64,000 nucleotides of DNA from Sulfitobacter guttiformis (lineage in GTDB: Bacteria > Pseudomonadota > Alphaproteobacteria > Rhodobacterales > Rhodobacteraceae): positions 186,001-250,000 of the forward strand of contig NZ_RAQK01000001.1 in NCBI RefSeq assembly GCF_003610455.1. Reading direction: 5' to 3'. The notes beneath the pieces are model-generated. The model was given only the letters and a program-made list of their open reading frames with translations. It did not search any database and was not told the DNA's origin. Position numbers and translations under genes: made by a program. Positions 38,738 through 48,098 of this stretch are shown here, in pieces (within the stretch, counting starts at the first letter, position 1; each line of letters opens with the position of its first letter).

Positions 38738-39679
38738 CTAACTTTTGTTCTTACCTTTGGAAAACGCGGTTTCCCCGCCTTTTGCCAGAACCTTGGCCTG
38801 AGACATCCAATCGTCTCGTTCGATCCGGCCTTTGAAGCGTAGGCGCGCATCTACCCAGGCGATGTCTTTCTTCTTGAACTTGGCGACCTGATCGAAATGG
38901 TACACCCCCAGATCATTCAGCGTCTGCTCTAATTTGGGACCAACACCGCTGATCAGTTTCAGGTCATCCGCACCCTCGGCCCGCGCCGAGGTTAGCAAAA
39001 CCGCTGGCTTTGTATCACTCTCTAGAGCGACGGCAGCCTTAGGTGCTTTTGACGCTTTATCTGCCCTCGGCGCTTTCGCAACCTTAGGGGCTTTCCCCGC
39101 TTTGACAGCCTTGGCTTCCGCTGCGGGTGTACTCATGACACCTGAAGGGGTTGAGTGAACACCTGACCAGTTGCCTTCAGGCGCGGTTGTATCCACCGCA
39201 TCCGCAGCGATTGTCCCAGCTTCGGGGCCGCCAACGGTGGTTGCCTTGCTGGTCGCGTTTGCGGAAACCCCTGTTGTCTCACCTGCTGAACCTGGCTTTA
39301 CACCTGCTGTTCCTGCCTCTGTGCCAGCCGTTCCTGCAACAACACCGGCAGGCAGTGCATCGTCAGCCGTGGCGGGCGCAACAGCGTGTGCTGTGGCATG
39401 AGATGTTGCATTCTCCGCCTCCTCCTCTGCGGACTGTGCGGCATAGCGCGTTGCCGGCTTATCTTCCGATGCAAGATCTTGCGCAGATGTCTGCGACGAA
39501 CAGACGGTAAAAATAAGCAGTAATCCCAGAACCGTCCCGATCAGACCGCCGGTGAAAATTGCCTGCAACGCGTCAAATCCGGCCATCCAATACAGCAGAA
39601 CCATCGCCATCACACCCGCAACGCCGGCAACCCCCCAACAGGTAATCATACACTCTGTGTTATTTTGTTTCGAAGCCAT
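38738..39679 (-). CDS. Membrane-anchored protein with C-terminal helix-hairpin-helix domain
   Basis: The 313-residue protein has two N-terminal membrane segments (about 12-35 and 40-60), then a low-complexity region of about 170 residues rich in Ala, Thr, Gly and Lys with AGTAG and KAPK repeats. A C-terminal domain starts at residue 236 with DDLKLISGVGPKLEQTLNDL, a helix-hairpin-helix-like motif, and continues HFDQVAKF and AWVDARL. The same domain ends NuoE; about 45 of 75 positions are identical by eye. It lies between nuoE and the DUF5337 gene. Binding of nucleic acid or protein by the domain is undetermined; a role in complex I assembly is inference. Confidence 0.82.
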   Translation of the reverse strand: MASKQNNTECMITCWGVAGVAGVMAMVLLYWMAGFDALQAIFTGGLIGTVLGLLLIFTVCSSQTSAQDLASEDKPATRYAAQSAEEEAENATSHATAHAVAPATADDALPAGVVAGTAGTEAGTAGVKPGSAGETTGVSANATSKATTVGGPEAGTIAADAVDTTAPEGNWSGVHSTPSGVMSTPAAEAKAVKAGKAPKVAKAPRADKASKAPKAAVALESDTKPAVLLTSARAEGADDLKLISGVGPKLEQTLNDLGVYHFDQVAKFKKKDIAWVDARLRFKGRIERDDWMSQAKVLAKGGETAFSKGKNKS

Positions 39680-39716
39680 GGTCTAAATCTATCCCCCAGA
39701 TGGATTATGGTGCGCG

Positions 39717-40973
39717 CTAGTTAGAACGCCCGTCTTTACCGGCCTTCGCGGAGAATTCAGTCTCCTCCCCCCTCGCAAGCCGCCCTGCTTGGTCTACCCA
39801 GCTATCGCGCGATGCGCGCCCCTTGAATCCCTCAAGATTCTGGTCAACCCAAGCAAGCTCATCTTGCCCCCATTTCGCGATTTGGTCAAAATGGAAAAAA
39901 CCCATCGTATTCAATAGATTTTCGAGCTTGGGACCTACGCCCTTGATCAGCTTGAGGTCATCAGCCCCAGACTTGCGCGGTGCACTCATGGTCCGTGGCT
40001 TTTTGCCTGCGGGTGCAACGCCCGACTGGGCGTTGATCAGCGGCTCGCTATTGGGGGCTACATCGCCCCGTTTTGGTTTCGCCATTGATTTTGCGCCCGG
40101 CGCTTCGCCTTCAGCTTCCGAGACACCATCAGATGCCGCGCCACGACTACGGTTCGCGGCACTTTCTGCCTTGGTACGTCCGCCCTGTGCCCCGTCCGGT
40201 CCGGCGGGCGGCATCATATCATCACGTTCGGCCTTGGCTGTGGGCTTTTTGCCCTTACTGGCCGTCTTACCCTGCCACGGTGCAAGCAATGGCACTTCGG
40301 TTCCGTCAATCCGCTTAACCGTGTCTCCGATATCAGTGGCTAGCTTGACGCTGGCGTTATACTGCGTTCTGCCACTTGCGTGATCCGTGAGCGAGCTCAA
40401 ACCGCTCAAAGGTTCAGAGGCATAGCGGCCGTTTTGCGGCCCTGGCACCGGCACCTTGCCCGCCGCCAGTTCGTCCAGCATCTCTGTGAACCGCTCGGCG
40501 GTCAAATCCTCGTAATAATCTTTGCCGATCTGGGCCATCGGCGCGTTCGAACACGCCCCCAGACATTCGACCTCTTCCCACGAGAACTTGCCGTCAGCCG
40601 ACAACTGATGTGCTCGCGGTGCGATCTTTTCCTTGCAGATACCGATCAGATCTTCAGCACCGCAAATCATGCATGACGTGGTGCCACAGACCTGAATATG
40701 CGCAATCGACCCAACGGGTTGAAGTTGGAACATGAAATAGAACGTCGCCACCTCAAGCCCGCGAATATAGGCCAGCCCCAACATCTCTGACACATGTTCG
40801 ATCGCCGGACGGGAGAGCCAGCCTTCCTGCTCCTGCGCACGCCACAAAAGCGGGATAATCGCCGACGCCTGCCGGCCTTCTGGATATTTGGTTATCTGCG
40901 CTTCGGCCCATGCCTGATTGGCTGGGGTAAAGGCAAACGCTTCGGGCTGGTCGGGGTGTAATCTACGCAACAT
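39717..40973 (-). CDS. nuoE: NADH-quinone oxidoreductase subunit E with C-terminal HhH extension
   Basis: NuoE carries the 2Fe-2S cluster N1a. Residues 1-165 form the thioredoxin-like domain with ligands Cys96, Cys101, Cys137 and Cys141 (VCGTTSC, ECLGAC). The protein runs on to 418 residues, against about 165-240 for typical NuoE. The extra part has a disordered, Lys/Ala/Pro-rich linker and, from residue 336, a helix-hairpin-helix-like domain beginning [22 protein letters not shown] 40973 is chosen for the family start [10 protein letters not shown] and an AAGGAA site; the frame is open further upstream without conservation. Long NuoE proteins are known in Rhodobacterales. Confidence 0.95.
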   Translation of the reverse strand: MLRRLHPDQPEAFAFTPANQAWAEAQITKYPEGRQASAIIPLLWRAQEQEGWLSRPAIEHVSEMLGLAYIRGLEVATFYFMFQLQPVGSIAHIQVCGTTSCMICGAEDLIGICKEKIAPRAHQLSADGKFSWEEVECLGACSNAPMAQIGKDYYEDLTAERFTEMLDELAAGKVPVPGPQNGRYASEPLSGLSSLTDHASGRTQYNASVKLATDIGDTVKRIDGTEVPLLAPWQGKTASKGKKPTAKAERDDMMPPAGPDGAQGGRTKAESAANRSRGAASDGVSEAEGEAPGAKSMAKPKRGDVAPNSEPLINAQSGVAPAGKKPRTMSAPRKSGADDLKLIKGVGPKLENLLNTMGFFHFDQIAKWGQDELAWVDQNLEGFKGRASRDSWVDQAGRLARGEETEFSAKAGKDGRSN

Positions 40974-41065
40974 ATTCTGGTTTCCTTGCGCTTTATGCTT
41001 TGCACTCGGGCAGCAAAAGCAAAAGCGTTTTATCATCACTACCGAAGGCATCGTGGCCTTCCGCT

Positions 41066-41071
41066 ATTATA
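41066..41071 (-). promoter_or_regulatory. Possible internal promoter -10 element upstream of nuoE
   Basis: A perfect TATAAT on the minus strand lies 93 bases before the nuoE start, next to the imperfect palindrome CCGAAACGTGTAACGG (41074-41089). A TTGACA box occurs 27 bases upstream, too far for a standard sigma-70 promoter, so any -35 element is unclear. The 186-base gap between nuoE and the preceding gene otherwise contains no ORF. Confidence 0.35.
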
Positions 41072-41159
41072 TTGCCGAAACGTGTAACGGCATCATTTTG
41101 TCAAATCGTCAACACGGGCAACACAAAAGAACCGACAAATACCACCGCACCCCGACCGC

Positions 41160-41570
41160 TCAGTTGGACCGGATTAGGGTACAGACATCGCTGCCCCGTC
41201 CCATCAAAACAGCAATTTGACCGCTCTTACTCACCAGTTGCGCCTTACGCTCCAATGATCCTGTGACCGGCGTACAGCTTTTATCCGCCACTGCCTGACT
41301 GCTCACAAATGTATCAAGCACGAGCTGCACGGTTGTATCGTCTATCGCGCTACGCTCGGTAGGTGTCTTGTTCAGGACCGGCAACAGTGCGGCCTCACGG
41401 GTCGAGAATGATTTGCATTGGGCAGCAGACAACGCACAAAGCTGTCCTGCCTGTTTCGCAGGGGCTGCCGACGCTACCGCCTGCCCCGAAACAGAAGATC
41501 CCGTCCTTTCGTCACACGCGACAAGCGCAAAAAGGGAGATCAAAGCAAAGGTGGAGCCGATTAGTTTCAT
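41160..41570 (-). CDS. Small putative lipoprotein between nuoD and nuoE
   Basis: This 136-residue protein has a clear lipoprotein signal [19 protein letters not shown] (Cys19). The mature part has four further cysteines ([25 protein letters not shown]) which could form two disulfides. Its start overlaps the nuoD stop by 4 bases (41567-41570), so it is translationally coupled. I recognise no family. It is one of three short lipoproteins in this operon. Confidence 0.75.
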   Translation of the reverse strand: MKLIGSTFALISLFALVACDERTGSSVSGQAVASAAPAKQAGQLCALSAAQCKSFSTREAALLPVLNKTPTERSAIDDTTVQLVLDTFVSSQAVADKSCTPVTGSLERKAQLVSKSGQIAVLMGRGSDVCTLIRSN

Positions 41571-42789
41571 CTGTCCACCTCACCAAAAACGATATCCATC
41601 GTCCCGATAATCGCGGCGACATCGGCCAGCTGGTGACCTTTGGCCAGATAATCCATCGCCTGCAAATGCAGATAACCCGGAGCGCGAAGTTTGGCGCGAT
41701 AAGGTTTGTTTGATCCATCTGCCACCAGATACACGCCAAATTCGCCTTTTGGCGCCTCGACGCAGGCATAAACCTCACCCGCTGGCACGTGGAAACCTTC
41801 TGTATAAAGCTTGAAGTGGTGGATCAGGCTCTCCATCGAGGTCTTCATGTCCGTGCGCTTGGGCGGAGTGATCTTGCCACGGGCAAGAATATCACCCTTC
41901 CCTTCGGATGCGCGCAACTTTTCAATTGCCTGAAGCATGATGCTTGCCGATTGACGCATCTCTTCCATCCGCACGAGATAGCGGTCGTAGCAGTCGCCAT
42001 TCACGCCTGTCGGAATCTGGAAATCAAACTCGTCATAACACTCGTAAGGCTGCGAGCGGCGTAAATCCCACGCAAGGCCTGAGCCGCGCACCATCACACC
42101 TGAGAAACCCCAGTCCTGAATGTCCTGCTCCGTCACAACACCAATATCAACGTTACGCTGTTTGAAAATACGGTTCTCCGTCAGCAGCGTGTCAATATCG
42201 ACCATAAACCCGCTCAGGAACTTATGCGTCCAAGTTTCGATGTCATTCAACAGCGCTTCAGGCAGGTCCTGATGCACACCACCGGGGCGGAAGTACGCCG
42301 CGTGCAGACGCGCGCCACAAGCCCGCTCATAGAAAATCATCAAATCTTCACGCTCTTCAAAACCCCACAGCGGCGGGGTCAGCGCGCCGACGTCCATTGC
42401 CTGCGTCGTTACGTTGAGAAGATGAGACAGAATGCGGCCAATCTCGGAATACAAGACTCGGATCAGGCTCGCACGACGCGGCACTTCCACACCTGTCAGA
42501 CGCTCGATCGCCAAGCACCAAGCATGCTCTTGATTCATCGGGGCTACATAATCCAGCCGGTCAAAATACGGCAGGTTTTGCAGGTACGTGCGCGATTCCA
42601 TCAGCTTTTCGGTACCACGGTGCAGCAGGCCGATGTGCGGATCGCAGCGTTCTACAATTTCGCCGTCCAACTCCAACACCAGACGCAAAACGCCGTGGGC
42701 CGCAGGGTGCTGCGGACCGAAGTTTATGTTAAAATTGCGGATTTTCTGCTCGCCTGTCAGGGCGTCTTCGAAACCTTTGGTGCCGTCCA

Positions 42790-42793
<4 letters not shown>
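41567..42793 (-). CDS. nuoD: NADH-quinone oxidoreductase subunit D
   Basis: NuoD forms the quinone-binding chamber with NuoB and NuoH. The 408-residue protein has [15 protein letters not shown], the quinone-site His region [12 protein letters not shown], and DIVFGEVDR at the C-terminus, the family's invariant end. ATG 42793 overlaps the nuoC stop; the second codon is also ATG, so translation could begin 3 bases later. Confidence 0.98.
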
Positions 42794-44293
<1,500 letters not shown>

Positions 44294-44607
44294 GGGGGGC
44301 TCCTTTCTCGGATGGCGCGGTATATACACGCTGCGCAGTACTTTGTAGAGGGTGTAGCGCTGCGGACGGGTGGGGTCAACGGGATGCACCGAACAAACCT
44401 GCGGCATACCGGATCACCACGACGCGGCGCAAAGGGCATAGCGTCCCTCATTGGTCCCCCCCTTTGGCCGCCCCCACAATGACCATAAAATTTGACTAAA
44501 TTTGCCTCAATTTGCCCGCATCCTGCTCTTCTAGGACAGTTGGTTGCTGCGTGGTCATAGCCCGAGCACGCCAGCGCCAGTTTAGTAATCTGTAGATGGG
44601 TTTTATC
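44294..44607. other. Divergent control region between nuoA and the second Hint gene
   Basis: This 314-base interval contains no convincing ORF. It must hold the nuo promoter (minus) and probably that of the Hint gene (plus). It is notably richer in A and T around 44482-44520, where three AATTTG copies occur. Confidence 0.7.
44482..44510 (-). promoter_or_regulatory. Candidate nuo operon promoter
   Basis: On the minus strand, TTGAGG (44505-44510) and TATGGT (44482-44487) are separated by exactly 17 bases, a fair sigma-70 match, about 190 bases before nuoA. Three AATTTG copies at 44489, 44499 and 44509 (plus strand) fall exactly 10 bases apart within and beside it, possibly a regulator site. 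Confidence 0.4.
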
Positions 44608-45714
44608 ATGCCAACGACCTTCAATGTCATAAGTCTCGGGGTTCAGGCCCTTATTGATCCGACCGAAGGTAATACCATCGCGGAGAATGCCTCGGCGCTG
44701 GTTGGCCTCAGCTTCGGGACCGAGTTCGATCCCTTGTGGGAACAAACCCAAAGTTTTTCGCCCGGAACAACCGGCTTTGGCACCGGCAACAACACCGCCT
44801 ATGATCAGGACAACAATACCGCGAGCGAGCAGTTTCGCATCAACGGCGGCCCGAACCAGCGGTTCGACGGCACCGCAATCTATAACGCGACAATTACCTA
44901 TACCAATGGCACCACTGCCAACATTACTGCAGTCATTTTTCAGGACACCGCAGGGCGGACCTATCTGGCGCCCGAGTTCTCTGCAAACTCCGACCAGACC
45001 GCTCTGGAGGCAGGTGCCATCCGCTCGCTCACGTTGAATTCGCTGTCCGGCAATAACTATAGCGGCCTAACCGCTACGCGCCAAACCTCCAATTTCGCTG
45101 TGTGTTTTACCGAAGGCACGCGGATCCAGACACCCGCAGGTGCGTGCCCTGTGCAACATCTGAAGGTCGGTGATCTTGTCGACACCCTCGACAACGGACC
45201 GCAACCGGTTCGCTGGATCAACGGACGGACTGTTCCTGCGACAGGGGCAATGATGCCGGTTGTGTTCACCGCAGGAAGCCTTGGGTCAGGCCTGCCACTC
45301 AGGACAATGGCCCTGTCGCGTCAGCACCGCCTGATGCTTGATAATGTGATTGTCGAGCGGATGACCGGCAATCGCCAAGCGCTGGTTCCGGCCTGCAAGC
45401 TGCTGGCCCTGCCCGGTGTTTGCGCTGCGGAGAACATTGACCTGGTTACCTATTGGCACTTCTTGTGCGATGCCCATCAAATTGTCTTTGCTGAAGGCAC
45501 ACCGGTCGAGACGCTCTATCTCGGGCACGAGGCCCGCAAAAGCCTCTCACCTCTGGCACGGTCGGAGATTTCACAGCTGTTTCCAGAACTTATGGACGGT
45601 ACACGTTCCGGCATTCCGGCGCGCCCCCTTATGAACGGTACAAATACGGATAAGGTAGTTGCCCGCCTCAATCGCAATGCAAAAGCTGCAATCACTGATC
45701 TTGTGAGAGCGTAG
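44608..45714 (+). CDS. Hint domain-containing protein (Hint_2 type), copy 2
   Basis: The 368-residue protein has an N-terminal strand-rich domain (1-160) rich in Asn, Thr and Asp, with AYDQDNNTASEQFRINGG and ITAVIFQDTAGRTYLAPEF, resembling secreted calcium-binding repeats. The Hint domain begins at Cys166 (VCFTEGTRIQTPAGACPV), with LKVGDLVDTLDNG, SRQHRLML (His240) and CDAHQIVFAEG (His290). No Sec signal is present. ATG 44608 is preferred over ATG 44596 because homologues I recall start MPTTFNVISLG. It is divergent from nuo and converges on the liu operon. Hint chemistry predicts N-S acyl shift at Cys166. Confidence 0.87.
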   Translation: MPTTFNVISLGVQALIDPTEGNTIAENASALVGLSFGTEFDPLWEQTQSFSPGTTGFGTGNNTAYDQDNNTASEQFRINGGPNQRFDGTAIYNATITYTNGTTANITAVIFQDTAGRTYLAPEFSANSDQTALEAGAIRSLTLNSLSGNNYSGLTATRQTSNFAVCFTEGTRIQTPAGACPVQHLKVGDLVDTLDNGPQPVRWINGRTVPATGAMMPVVFTAGSLGSGLPLRTMALSRQHRLMLDNVIVERMTGNRQALVPACKLLALPGVCAAENIDLVTYWHFLCDAHQIVFAEGTPVETLYLGHEARKSLSPLARSEISQLFPELMDGTRSGIPARPLMNGTNTDKVVARLNRNAKAAITDLVRA

Positions 45715-45739
45715 AAGACCGCCGGAAGATCCGGCAGAC

Positions 45740-46522
45740 CTAAATGACCCAGACAGCCTTGCGCTTTTCGAAGAACGCTCCGATCCCTTCCGCTGCCTCT
45801 TGCGTCTCCCAGCGGGCCGCAAGAGCCGCAATTGACATGGCAACCGCTTCTTCCGTCGCCGCACCGCCCAGATCCTGCGCAAGCTTTTTGGCCGCTGCAA
45901 CCGCACCGGGCGCACAAGATAGATAGGGCAGTACTTCACTCTCCACCGCCGCATCCAGCGCGGCCTCTGGCACTGCACGGGCGAGTAACCCCAAATCGAC
46001 CGCTTCATGTGCATCAAACACACGGCCGGACATAAACACCCGCCGCGCACGCCCCTCGCCCATGCGGGCAATGACATAAGGGCCGATGGTAGCAGGGATA
46101 ATGCCAAGCTTTGTCTCGGTTAGCGCCATCTTGAGGCTGTCAACACCCACGGCCACATCGCATACTGCTGCCATACCAACACCACCACCAAAGGCGTTAC
46201 CGTGCAACCTCCCGATCAGCGGTTTGGGCAGACGGTTGAGCGCGCCCAGCATCGTTGCAAGCTTGCCTGCTTCTTGCGCACGCGTGCTGGCGTCCATGCC
46301 CATCTGCTCCTGCATCCAGCCCAGATCACCGCCCGCGCAAAATGTCTTGCCTGCGGCCGCCAGCACGACAACGCGCACTGCGTCATCTGCTCCCAATTCT
46401 GCCGCTGCCTGTGTCAGCTCTGCCAACATCTGTGCCGACATGGCGTTATGCTTGTCCGCCCGCGCAAGGGTCAGTGTCGCAACCCCGCGCGCGTCTAAAT
46501 GCACTGTAATGGTTTCGAACAT
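45740..46522 (-). CDS. liuC: Enoyl-CoA hydratase family protein, probable methylglutaconyl-CoA hydratase
   Basis: The 260-residue crotonase-fold protein has the oxyanion motifs AGKTFCAGGDLGWM and GNAFGGGVGMAAVCD, and TETKLGIIPATIGPYV. It is the last gene of the leucine-degradation cluster, in which hydration of 3-methylglutaconyl-CoA to HMG-CoA is the step otherwise missing. That specificity comes from context; the fold alone would fit other enoyl-CoA hydratases. It lies 53 bases downstream of the HMG-CoA lyase gene. Confidence 0.88.
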   Translation of the reverse strand: MFETITVHLDARGVATLTLARADKHNAMSAQMLAELTQAAAELGADDAVRVVVLAAAGKTFCAGGDLGWMQEQMGMDASTRAQEAGKLATMLGALNRLPKPLIGRLHGNAFGGGVGMAAVCDVAVGVDSLKMALTETKLGIIPATIGPYVIARMGEGRARRVFMSGRVFDAHEAVDLGLLARAVPEAALDAAVESEVLPYLSCAPGAVAAAKKLAQDLGGAATEEAVAMSIAALAARWETQEAAEGIGAFFEKRKAVWVI

Positions 46523-46575
46523 CTACAACACTCCTTGAAATCTTTGGAAACTGCCAGTCATCCCCGACGTGCGGG

Positions 46576-47445
46576 TCATCCCCGCATCGCACGCGCCATC
46601 TGCGACGCTTGCGCGATTTCGCCCTCGTCAAGGCCGGTGTCATACCCGAGCCGCGCCAGATGGGCCGCCACAGCCTCCGTTGCCACATTACCCGATGCGC
46701 CGGGCGCATAAGGGCATCCGCCCAAGCCGCCGACCGCCGCATCAAACACCCGCACCCCGAGGCTTAGCGAGGCATCAATGTTATCGAGCGCGCGCCCGCC
46801 GGTGTCATGGAAATGTCCCGCCAAACGGCCCACAGGCACGACATCACGCACAGCCAAGAGCATCCGCGCAATGGTGTCTGGCGTGCCCGCCCCGATGGTA
46901 TCGCCCAACGATACCTCATAGCAGCCCATCGAGAACAACTTGTCCGCGATCCGCGCCACATCTGCAGGTGCCACCGCGCCGTCGTAGGGACACTCGACAA
47001 CACACGAGACATAGCCCCGCACAGGCAAATCGATGTGCCGCGCCTCCTCCAGAATTGGGGCGAAACGCTCGATGCTCTCTTCGATGCTGGCGTTAATATT
47101 ATGGCGGCTAAACCCTTCAGAGGCACTGGCAAATACCGCGATCTCATCCGCGCCCGCCGCCACAGCATCGGTATATCCGCGCATGTTCGGCGTAAGCGCC
47201 GCATAGCGTACACCACTGCGCCGTTCGATCCCCGCCAACACTTCTTTACTTCCCGCCATTTGGGGCACCCATTTGGGCGAGACGAAACTGGCGCATTCTA
47301 TGCGGCTGAACCCTGCCGCACTCAGCCGGTTCACCAGCGCGATCTTTTCTGCCACCGGAATATCGCGCGCTTCGTTTTGCAAACCGTCACGCGGTCCAAC
47401 CTCGAATATCTCGCAGCGTCCCAGATGTTTTCCGCTTTCTCTCAT
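46576..47445 (-). CDS. liuE: Hydroxymethylglutaryl-CoA lyase
   Basis: The enzyme splits HMG-CoA into acetoacetate and acetyl-CoA, the final step of leucine catabolism. The 289-residue TIM-barrel protein has EVGPRDGLQNE, the metal ligands in HFHDTGG, and the lyase signature GLGGCPYAPGASGNVATE with its catalytic Cys. ATG 47445 overlaps the GST stop (ATGA) and has GGGAGGGGG upstream. An in-frame ATG at 47460 is less likely. Confidence 0.95.
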   Translation of the reverse strand: MRESGKHLGRCEIFEVGPRDGLQNEARDIPVAEKIALVNRLSAAGFSRIECASFVSPKWVPQMAGSKEVLAGIERRSGVRYAALTPNMRGYTDAVAAGADEIAVFASASEGFSRHNINASIEESIERFAPILEEARHIDLPVRGYVSCVVECPYDGAVAPADVARIADKLFSMGCYEVSLGDTIGAGTPDTIARMLLAVRDVVPVGRLAGHFHDTGGRALDNIDASLSLGVRVFDAAVGGLGGCPYAPGASGNVATEAVAAHLARLGYDTGLDEGEIAQASQMARAMRG

Positions 47446-48098
47446 GTCGCCCCCTCCCAAGGTTCAAAGAATGTGCCCGCAAACAGCGTCTCGTCGCCCG
47501 GCAATGATGCCACGAACGCCGCCCTCGCTGTAATCCTTTCATACCATGATTTCACCGCCGCAAAGCCATCGATATGCGCAAAAAATTTCGCCAGATAGAC
47601 CGCCTGCCCAACCGAGACATCCGCCGCCGAAAAACCTCCATCGAGGAGATAATCCCGCCCCGCCAACCGCGCATCGAGTGCGGCATAGCATTTTAAAATC
47701 CGCGCAGCCTCCAGCTTCATCACGATCGGGCTACGCATGTGATCCTCACGCAGCGCCACATGTTGCTGGGTCAGAGCCGCCGCATGCTGGCTGATCGTCT
47801 CGGCGAAATGAACCCAGATCAGCCACTGCGCCCGCTCCGCATGCCCCGCAGGCCGACCCAGAACTTCGGGGGAAAAGAGCTCGCAGAGCACTTCTGTAAT
47901 CGCGCCTGTCTCGAAAATGGCCGCGCCGTCCAATTCCAGGGCAGGTACACGCCCTGCCGGACTTTTGAGCAGATAGTCCGGAGCACGCAGTGATTTGTCA
48001 AAGCCGTGTTTGACCACCTCGAACGCGATACCTAACTCATGCAGCAACCACAGGCTGCGCATCGAGCGGGTCTGCGGACAGTGGTGAAGGACAATCAC
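47442..48098 (-). CDS. Glutathione S-transferase family protein in the liu operon
   Basis: The 218-residue protein has the thioredoxin-like N-terminal domain (HHCPQTRSMRSLWLLHELG, with Ser at the usual GSH-activating position), SPAGRVPALELDG for the cis-Pro GSH site, and an all-helical C-terminal domain. It starts at GTG 48098, overlapping the MCC alpha stop by 4 bases, and overlaps the HMG-CoA lyase start. GST genes occur in many Rhodobacterales liu operons; perhaps they detoxify reactive methylcrotonyl or methylglutaconyl thioesters, which is inference. Confidence 0.88.
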   Translation of the reverse strand: MIVLHHCPQTRSMRSLWLLHELGIAFEVVKHGFDKSLRAPDYLLKSPAGRVPALELDGAAIFETGAITEVLCELFSPEVLGRPAGHAERAQWLIWVHFAETISQHAAALTQQHVALREDHMRSPIVMKLEAARILKCYAALDARLAGRDYLLDGGFSAADVSVGQAVYLAKFFAHIDGFAAVKSWYERITARAAFVASLPGDETLFAGTFFEPWEGAT

